Source of the DNA: an uncultured Ruminococcus sp.
Lineage (GTDB): Bacteria > Bacillota > Clostridia > Oscillospirales > Ruminococcaceae
NCBI GenBank assembly: GCA_947169885.1
Contig: CAMVRM010000020.1
Location: 1-50,712, forward strand
Length of the DNA: 50,712 nt
Reading direction: 5' to 3'
Shown in pieces: positions 32,717 through 39,297 of this stretch; positions within the stretch are counted from its first letter, which is position 1, and every line of letters begins with the position of its first letter. Both the position numbers and the translations under genes were made by a program. The notes below the pieces were generated by a model. It ran no database searches. It was not told where the DNA came from and was given only the letters and a program-made list of their open reading frames with translations.

Positions 32717-33865
32717 TTACTCTCCTTTCAGTACGAGCGCAGGGTCTACCTCAGTTGCGCTCCGTATCGGCATAAGGCTTGAAATGCCCGTTACTGCGAT
32801 AGATGCGATCACCGTTATGGGAACGAGCAGAGGACGAAAAACGATAGAACTGCTGAACACGTTAAGGCTGACCTGCTGTGCGAACAGGTATCCCAGCACC
32901 GAACCCAAGATACCGCCGAACAGTCCCAGAAGCATTCCCTCGCCCATGAATTCCTCGATGATGCTCTTGTCAGATGCGCCTATCGCCTTGCGCAGCCCTA
33001 TCTCCTTTCGGCGCTCCGCCACAACTGCCGTCATTGTCGTTGCAACGCATATCATGGTAAGTGCAAGCACAACGATCGTCACAAGAAGCACCAGCGCCTG
33101 CAATTTCGTCAGCACTGTCGCCTCCGATGCAGTCACACGCTTGACAAGGCTCGCACTCACTGCCGCCGAACCTGCGCTTATTCCCGAAACATAGTCCGCA
33201 AGTTCGTCAGACGTTGCCGAAACGCTCAGTTCCGCAACATCTATGCGCCCGTCAGTTTCGGTAAGAGTTGCCAAGTCCTCAAGGGTCATATAGATATAAT
33301 CTTCCTCAGGACCGCCCGTTTCGATAATGCCTGTCACCGTGAAGAACACCGAATTGTCAAGCTCCGCTTCTGTGCCGTCCTCCTCTGTCGGGGTGTAGGT
33401 CACTTCGATCATGTCCCCTGCTTTTATGCGGAAACTTTCGGCAACGTTTGCACCGACCATAAGTTCGCCGCTCTTTGTGAACCAGTTTCCCTCAACTTTC
33501 CAGTAAGGGCTTGTTGCCTTAACGCCCTCGGGAACAGTTCCCGATGCAACAACAGGTATGTCATTTATCCTGACATTTTCATACCGAAACGGCGCAAGAC
33601 CCACAAGCTGTTCGTCAGAGATTTTACTTGCGGCGGCTTCAACGTCAGACAGGCTCATCTCGCCGTCTGATGCCGTGAATATCATGTTTGCGCCGTAATT
33701 TCTGAACTCAGCGCCCATTTGTCTCGGCACATCATAATATATCGACACCAGCCCCGAAAGGATAGTTGCACCTATCGCCACCGACAGCAGAGCCACGACC
33801 ATTCGTGAGCGCCGCCGCATGAGCGAGGCTGTTATCATGCGTATGAACATTCTTCTTTTTTTCAT
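32717..33865 (-). CDS. FtsX/MacB-like permease of the P19/FTR1 iron system (second)
   Basis: 382 residues: first helix ~20-40, extracytoplasmic domain ~45-245, then three helices at ~255-375. RRKEIGLRKAIGASDKSIIEEF holds the cytoplasmic coupling loop. Corresponds to Cj1662. Both permeases are needed if they act as a heterodimer. AGGAGG lies 8 nt before the ATG, 18 bp after the previous gene. Confidence 0.87.
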   Translation of the reverse strand: MKKRRMFIRMITASLMRRRSRMVVALLSVAIGATILSGLVSIYYDVPRQMGAEFRNYGANMIFTASDGEMSLSDVEAAASKISDEQLVGLAPFRYENVRINDIPVVASGTVPEGVKATSPYWKVEGNWFTKSGELMVGANVAESFRIKAGDMIEVTYTPTEEDGTEAELDNSVFFTVTGIIETGGPEEDYIYMTLEDLATLTETDGRIDVAELSVSATSDELADYVSGISAGSAAVSASLVKRVTASEATVLTKLQALVLLVTIVVLALTMICVATTMTAVVAERRKEIGLRKAIGASDKSIIEEFMGEGMLLGLFGGILGSVLGYLFAQQVSLNVFSSSIVFRPLLVPITVIASIAVTGISSLMPIRSATEVDPALVLKGE

Positions 33866-33883
33866 TTCACGTTCCTCCTGCGG

Positions 33884-35176
33884 TCATCTGCCGTGCAGGA
33901 CTTCTGTCGGACGAAGCCGTGTCAGCATTCTTACTGCGGGTATACTGCCTATCATCGTGACTGCGACAACAAGCACCGCAACTATCGGCACGACCATGGG
34001 CTTTAAGCTGACTGCCGAGCAGAACACCGTTCTGCCGATTATCTGCGCAAAGCCGAAGCCTGCAAAAAATCCGACCGTTCCGCCCACCAGCGAAGTTATG
34101 AATATCTCTGTCAGCAGCATGAGCGTTACCGAAACATTCTGTGCGCCGATAGCTTTCATAAGTCCTATCTCCTGACTGCGCTCCATAACGCTCGCAGTAA
34201 CAAGGTTGCAGATGCCCAGCGCCGCACCGATAAGGCTCAGCACCGTTATAAGTATCATCAGAAGCTGTGTTTTTTCAAGTATCGCACCCTCGGAATCGGC
34301 TACCTGTCTCACGGGAGAAGCCACCGAGTCGGTGATGACTTCCTGTATCTGATAGCATATCGAACTTGCATAGGCTGTACACGTCCATGTCTCCATCTGT
34401 GCGACCGTGAGCGATGAGGGGTCTTTTGCGGCACGCTCCGAAAGTTCGTTCTCGGGGGTGGTAAGTGCGCTTACTTCTATCTTGTCAACACAGCCGTCAA
34501 GGTCAGCGAGCGCCTGCGCCGTGTTGAGCGGAATGTATATCTGCTCGTCCTCACTGCCGCCTGCATCATATATGCCGACTATCTTCAAGTCCTTTTCTGC
34601 CGCCGCACCTTTGACGTGAAGCGTACTTCCTGCCGAAACTCCAAGCTTTTCCGCAAGTTTAACGCCTATCATGGCGCAGTCTGCCGAGTCGCCGTCACGC
34701 TGTTCGTCAAGCCAGCTCCCCTCTTTGAGTTCCCACCAGCTTCTCAGACTTACTATGCCTGCATCGAGCGACTCGCCCGTGGGGAGTTCCATATGATGAT
34801 CGAACCAGCTCCCGACTATCTGCACTTCACTGCCGTCATCAAGCGTTGCGGAAGTGTCGAGAAACGGCGTGAAATCAACGATGTTGAACGCCCAGAAGAT
34901 CGTTTTTATCTTGCCGAGTTCGTCCTCTTTGAGATATGCGCCCGTGCCTCCGCTGCCCTCGACTTCATAGAGTTCGTTCAGCACGGAATTTTCTTTCGGG
35001 ACAACGGTTATATTCGCACCGTATGTTTTAAGTTCCTGATTCACCTTGTCGCCAACGTCAAGCATAACACTGAGCATAGCCGAAGCAAGTGACGCTCCCA
35101 GCGCTATCGTGAATGCTATCATGAGCATTTTTTTCCACTGTCGGGTAAGTATGCCCTTTATCATCCGCAAAAACAT
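33884..35176 (-). CDS. FtsX/MacB-like permease of the P19/FTR1 iron system (first)
   Basis: 430 residues with the four-helix FtsX layout: helix ~12-35, extracytoplasmic domain ~40-300, helices ~310-425. ERSQEIGLMKAIGAQNVSVTLM is the ATPase-contact loop. Corresponds to Cj1661. The gene abuts the DUF2318 gene with no intergenic base. Confidence 0.87.
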   Translation of the reverse strand: MFLRMIKGILTRQWKKMLMIAFTIALGASLASAMLSVMLDVGDKVNQELKTYGANITVVPKENSVLNELYEVEGSGGTGAYLKEDELGKIKTIFWAFNIVDFTPFLDTSATLDDGSEVQIVGSWFDHHMELPTGESLDAGIVSLRSWWELKEGSWLDEQRDGDSADCAMIGVKLAEKLGVSAGSTLHVKGAAAEKDLKIVGIYDAGGSEDEQIYIPLNTAQALADLDGCVDKIEVSALTTPENELSERAAKDPSSLTVAQMETWTCTAYASSICYQIQEVITDSVASPVRQVADSEGAILEKTQLLMILITVLSLIGAALGICNLVTASVMERSQEIGLMKAIGAQNVSVTLMLLTEIFITSLVGGTVGFFAGFGFAQIIGRTVFCSAVSLKPMVVPIVAVLVVAVTMIGSIPAVRMLTRLRPTEVLHGR

Positions 35177-36466
35177 TTATATCCCTCCCGAAGCCATTCT
35201 GTTGTTCCTGAACGTCTTTTCGTATTCCATAAGACCCTCGATCGGAACAAGTATCTCGCCGTCCTTTACCTCATAGGGGATAACGATAGGGTTACAGCCG
35301 CCCTTGAAGCCGATAGTGCTGATGTTCATAACAACGTCACACAGCTTGCAGACCACCTGTCCGTCTTTTTCGTAATAACCTGTTTCGCCGCAAACGTCAC
35401 AAGCATCAAGACCTATGCCGTAGGAGGAAGAATTCGGCTTCTTGATGACGATAAAACGTATCTGTATGCCTGACGGTGCAACATATGCAAAGCGGTGAAG
35501 ATGCCCGTCATCCACCTTTTCAAAGGGCAGGCACATATAGCCGTCACGTTCCTCGCATTCCTCAACGGGCGACAGTTCAACGGGACGGTTTGCGATAGGT
35601 TCGAGGACAGTGAACGAGCAGAAACTCAGCACGACTGTCAGCACCGCAAGCACTGCCCAGCGGCGTGAGACTTTGTGGCGCTTGACGATCTTGCGCTTTT
35701 GTGCGGGATTGTCATACGGTTCGGACTTGTCAAGGCTTCTTATGAACACGATGACAGGTATTACAAGTGCCGCCGCCATTGCGCCGTAGATGAAAAAGTT
35801 GCTGTTGTTCGAGGTGGTCTTGACTATCTCGAAAACGGTCTTTTTTGTGTCGGGCGAAAGGCTTGTGAGCATGGCTTTGGTGAGCATGATACCAAGCATC
35901 GCACCGACTTGTCTGAGTGCCGTCACAAGCGTCATGATCCCTGCGATGATATATGCCTGCCATTCGCCCAGACGTGAAGTGCCGTTTCTCACCGCAAGTT
36001 CGACCAGCACCATTGCGATAACGCCGAACAGCGCACCTATCAGCTTGAACAGATAGCTCGTTGAAAGCACCGATTTATCCGTTACCAGTATCGAATAGGG
36101 ATAGGCGATAACATCAGGCAGAGCGTAGAAAAGTATCAGTCCGCACATAAGAGCGCACAGAACGGCAAGTATAACACTGCCTGCTTTCCCGAGTTTTTTT
36201 GAAAACGGTGTAAAGAGCAGGAAAAGCACTGTCAGGCAGGCGAATGCTCCGAAAATGTATAAGTTCCACATGGAAGTGTCGATAAGCTTTGTGGCGTTTT
36301 TGAGATAAGCCATGACCGCCGCACCGATAACGCCTGCAAGTGAACCGACTCCTGCGATGATGCCGCCCGTCCGTCCGCCTTTGAGCCGTGATATACCTCT
36401 GAGCGCTCCCGTTATCAGCGCCGCAAGCGCAAGGCTCTCGACAGTCATCACGAAATATTTCAGCAT
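35177..36466 (-). CDS. DUF2318-family polytopic membrane protein of the iron system
   Basis: 429 residues: about eight membrane helices in ~1-300, then an extracytoplasmic C-terminal domain with a duplicated CxxC site (CDVCG, then CKLCDVVMN, residues ~365-390) and a later GGCNPI. This is the DUF2318 pattern; the Campylobacter equivalent is Cj1660, encoded directly after p19. Four to five cysteines suggest binding of a metal or Fe-S centre and a redox step in ferric/ferrous handling (inference). AAAGGAG lies before the ATG. Confidence 0.85.
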   Translation of the reverse strand: MLKYFVMTVESLALAALITGALRGISRLKGGRTGGIIAGVGSLAGVIGAAVMAYLKNATKLIDTSMWNLYIFGAFACLTVLFLLFTPFSKKLGKAGSVILAVLCALMCGLILFYALPDVIAYPYSILVTDKSVLSTSYLFKLIGALFGVIAMVLVELAVRNGTSRLGEWQAYIIAGIMTLVTALRQVGAMLGIMLTKAMLTSLSPDTKKTVFEIVKTTSNNSNFFIYGAMAAALVIPVIVFIRSLDKSEPYDNPAQKRKIVKRHKVSRRWAVLAVLTVVLSFCSFTVLEPIANRPVELSPVEECEERDGYMCLPFEKVDDGHLHRFAYVAPSGIQIRFIVIKKPNSSSYGIGLDACDVCGETGYYEKDGQVVCKLCDVVMNISTIGFKGGCNPIVIPYEVKDGEILVPIEGLMEYEKTFRNNRMASGGI

Positions 36467-36645
36467 GAAAGCCGCTCCTTTCCTTTATTAATAGTATATT
36501 TTGTGCAACATTTGATAAATGTCATCAACGCACAAAATGCGCCGTGAGGTAATGACACAGCGCATAATGTGTTTGCAAAGCTGTTATAAGACTTTGCTGA
36601 AAGGGTGATTATGAGGAAATTTATACCGAGGTAAATTCAGTATTA

Positions 36646-37311
36646 TTACCACTCCTGAGGAATGTAATCCCAGCCGTCAAATGTTACTTTGAGGTTGCCG
36701 TCTGCGAAGTACTCGTCAAAGCTTCCTCCCGGGCCTGTTTCAGCATCGGTGTGGAGCAGATAGCCGTTCTCCTCGGGGCTGTGGATAGTGAACTCAACAG
36801 AGTAAGTATCAGCATTCGGCAGAGCGATGTTTGCGCCGTAGTGAGGACCGTCCGATGCGCTCATCTCCATGAAAGTACCCTGAGCCGCAACAGAACCGTC
36901 AGAACCTGTTATCTTGTAGTCAACAGTCAGGTAAGGTACCCAGTCGCCAACGCCGAAACCAACGGTGTTTTCCAGAGCCGAGATGTCAGCTTCAAGGTGA
37001 ATGTCGAAGTCATCGGTCTTTTCGTTGCCGCCCGACATAGGAACAGGCTGGAAGTAAACTGCCGAAACGTTCAGGAATCCAACTTCCTCGTCCTCAAAGA
37101 TAGGATACTCGGTGAAGCCTGCTGCTGCGTCTGCGCCTGCATCTTCCTTAACTTCTGCATCTGCGCCTTCTGCGGTGCTTGTAGTCTCTGCCGACTTGCT
37201 TGCGGAAGCTGCGCTGCCGTCAGAACTGCTGTCATCGGAATTGCCGCAGCCTGCAAAGCTGAGTGCCATGAGTGCTGCAAGTGCTGCACTTGTGATCTTT
37301 AACTTGTTCAT
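36646..37311 (-). CDS. P19/Tp34-family iron-binding lipoprotein
   Basis: 221 residues: lipobox FAGC (C22), an acidic/Ser/Ala-rich spacer ~23-65, then the Tp34/P19 domain ~66-221 (FDIHLEADISAL, VGDWVPYLTVDY, FMEMSASDGPHYGANI). The Met and His residues in these strands correspond to the copper and iron ligands of P19. In a Gram-positive cell it would be tethered outside the membrane as the iron donor for FTR1. It lies between the FTR1 and DUF2318 genes, matching the Campylobacter order. A CCCGATA...TCGGG hairpin lies in the short gap upstream. Confidence 0.88.
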   Translation of the reverse strand: MNKLKITSAALAALMALSFAGCGNSDDSSSDGSAASASKSAETTSTAEGADAEVKEDAGADAAAGFTEYPIFEDEEVGFLNVSAVYFQPVPMSGGNEKTDDFDIHLEADISALENTVGFGVGDWVPYLTVDYKITGSDGSVAAQGTFMEMSASDGPHYGANIALPNADTYSVEFTIHSPEENGYLLHTDAETGPGGSFDEYFADGNLKVTFDGWDYIPQEW

Positions 37312-37379
37312 TGTGTATTCCTCCTAAAAGATTTGTCTTGTATAGCGCCCGAAAAAAATATCGGGAGTTACTGTCAGTT

Positions 37380-39005
37380 TTAAGCTTTCGCTTTTTTCTT
37401 CTGCTTCGGCTTTTTGGGCTTTGGTTTTAACTCTTCCTCGAACTGTTCGTCAGTCTCGGAAAGAAAATGCACGCCCTCGATAATGCCCAGCAGTGACGGG
37501 ATAAGCGACCAGCTGAATGCCACACAGATAAGTCCTCTGCCGTACTGTCCGAGATAGAACTTGTGTCCGCCAAGCCCTCCGAACAGTATCGCAAACAGTC
37601 CTGCTTCGTGTCTGCGCTTTGTCTTGTACTTCTGCATCATGAAGATCATGAGCGTTACGAAAACAAGTATCATCTGCGGAACGAGCGTTTCGATTATCGG
37701 GTAGATGCCCAGCATATTCAGCACTTCGTTGTAAGGAACGATAGCTTGCAGCCAGTCGGGTGAAGTTGCGTCAAGAACATCGCCCTCCATAAGTTCCTTG
37801 ATGCCCGAACCCAGAAACGCTATCGACATGATGAACATGAGGATACTTGTTCCGAGGAAGAAAGGTCTGAGCGGCAGTTTAACGCTCAGGAATCTTATCG
37901 CCAGGAACACGAACACCAGTACGACACAGCCGACTCCGAAACCGCCCCAGACGTAATTTACGTTTCCCGGTTCGTTCAGGTACTGCTGATAGAACAGGAT
38001 AACCTCCGCACCCTCACGGAACACCGCAAGGAACGCCGTGAACGCAAGTGTGAACACACTTCCCGTTTCGGCTGAGACTTTCACCTGATCGTCGATGTAC
38101 TTGTTCCATGTGTCCGCTTCTGCTTTTGAGATCATCCAGTTGCTCACATAGAAAAGCACGAACACTGCGATGAGCGCCGTCACGCCCTCGATTATCTCCT
38201 GCTTTGCGGTGCTTGCAAGTTTCAGCAGGCTGAGCAGCCATGCACAGAGAAAACTTGCACCGATAGCAGCAACACAGCCGAGATAAACGTGTTTGAGTTT
38301 GTCCTTGTTGCCGCTCTTGACGAGATATGCGATTATCGCACCAACAACAAGTATCGCTTCAAGACCTTCACGCAGGATTATGAGAAAGCAAGCGCCGAAA
38401 GTCATCCACTTTGAAGTTGCGGTAGTCGTGGTCTGAGCCGCCGTGGTGTCTCCGCTGCCGTTTGCCGTCTGCGCTGTTTCGTCAGCGGCTTTTCGTGTGC
38501 CGTCGCTGTTGAAAGCGCTCTCGCCCGTGTCGCCTATGCCGTCAAGGTGGTTCGCCTGAATGTGAAGTATCTCACTCAGCCTTACGAACTCGCTGACGAC
38601 TGTTTCTTCGCCAAGGTCTTTCTTGACAGCTTTTCGGGCGGTCTTGAATTGAAGTTCCGCCTTGCTGACCTCCGAACCCGAGTAGCCGTTGACATTTCGC
38701 TCAAAGCCCGAAGTTTCGTAATAGTAGTTATAGATATTGAGCGCAGGTGTGTAAGCGCCCTCTTTGTCGCCTGCCTTATAGAGTTTTATCGAAGCTTCGA
38801 TACAGTCATCAATGGCATCGGCAACATTGTTCCATGTGCCTGTCGGATTGCCTGCCGCCACGTATTCCTCCCACGAGGGGATATACGTCACAGCCTCCTC
38901 CGCAAAGGCGTTCAGGCTCTGCACGAACACCAACAGCATTATCATCAAAAATGCCGCCGCTATGCCTGCAAAGCTTTTTTTGCGTTTATGAAAATTCATT
39001 CGCAA
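37380..39005 (-). CDS. FTR1-family iron permease with C-terminal TM2 domain
   Basis: 541 residues. Signal-anchor ~13-35, extracytoplasmic helical domain ~40-195 ending in a Thr-rich linker, then the FTR1 permease ~200-455 with the two REGxE iron motifs REGLE (212-216) and REGAE (330-334). The C-terminal ~465-520 is a TM2-type helical hairpin (FGGLGGHKFYLGQYGRGL) followed by a lysine/proline tail; this fusion is uncommon for the family as I know it. Corresponds to Cj1658/FetM. First gene of the iron operon, behind a strong promoter with two operator palindromes. GGAGG stands 7 nt before the ATG. Iron uptake is strongly supported; other divalent or trivalent metals are not excluded. Confidence 0.92.
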   Translation of the reverse strand: MRMNFHKRKKSFAGIAAAFLMIMLLVFVQSLNAFAEEAVTYIPSWEEYVAAGNPTGTWNNVADAIDDCIEASIKLYKAGDKEGAYTPALNIYNYYYETSGFERNVNGYSGSEVSKAELQFKTARKAVKKDLGEETVVSEFVRLSEILHIQANHLDGIGDTGESAFNSDGTRKAADETAQTANGSGDTTAAQTTTTATSKWMTFGACFLIILREGLEAILVVGAIIAYLVKSGNKDKLKHVYLGCVAAIGASFLCAWLLSLLKLASTAKQEIIEGVTALIAVFVLFYVSNWMISKAEADTWNKYIDDQVKVSAETGSVFTLAFTAFLAVFREGAEVILFYQQYLNEPGNVNYVWGGFGVGCVVLVFVFLAIRFLSVKLPLRPFFLGTSILMFIMSIAFLGSGIKELMEGDVLDATSPDWLQAIVPYNEVLNMLGIYPIIETLVPQMILVFVTLMIFMMQKYKTKRRHEAGLFAILFGGLGGHKFYLGQYGRGLICVAFSWSLIPSLLGIIEGVHFLSETDEQFEEELKPKPKKPKQKKKAKA

Positions 39006-39016
39006 ACCTCCGCTTA

Positions 39017-39040
39017 GATAGTTAGAATTCGCTAACTATC
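39017..39040. promoter_or_regulatory. Second operator palindrome in the iron-operon leader
   Basis: GATAGTTAG-AATTCG-CTAACTATC with 9-bp arms, between the promoter and the RBS. It shares the GTTAG-N6-CTAAC core of the upstream operator. As RNA it could also form a hairpin near the RBS. Confidence 0.65.
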
Positions 39041-39086
39041 ATCCTTTAAATAAGCCGCTTTATACTGCGGCATAAAAAGCTGTACA

Positions 39087-39104
39087 GGTTAGTATTTGCT
39101 AACC
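39087..39104. promoter_or_regulatory. Iron-box-like operator of the FTR1 operon
   Basis: GGTTAG-TATTTG-CTAACC, 7 bp downstream of the -10, the same palindrome and spacing as at 15713-15730; the flanking GA-TTATATT string is also shared. Confidence 0.75.
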
Positions 39105-39111
39105 GATTTAT

Positions 39112-39140
39112 ATTGTATCATATATATTTTTCTATGTCAA
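39112..39140 (-). promoter_or_regulatory. Promoter of the FTR1/P19 iron operon
   Basis: Minus-strand TTGACA (39135-39140), 17-bp spacer, TACAAT (39112-39117). Confidence 0.85.
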
Positions 39141-39215
39141 GCGGCTGAAAAGCTAAATTCACCATTTTTGTAGACGAACACAAAAAACAAATCAATAACA
39201 ATGTGTTTTTGTGCA

Positions 39216-39255
39216 ATAAAATCAAGACCAACAGTCCCCGAAAGAACTGTCGGTC
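39216..39255 (-). terminator. Terminator of the second beta-helix gene
   Basis: GACCAACAGT (39226-39235) pairs with ACTGTCGGTC (39246-39255); minus-strand tail TTGATTTTATT. Confidence 0.75.
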
Positions 39256-39297
39256 TTTTCATGTGTTATGTTTCAAAAGTTTTTATCGTGGGCGAAA

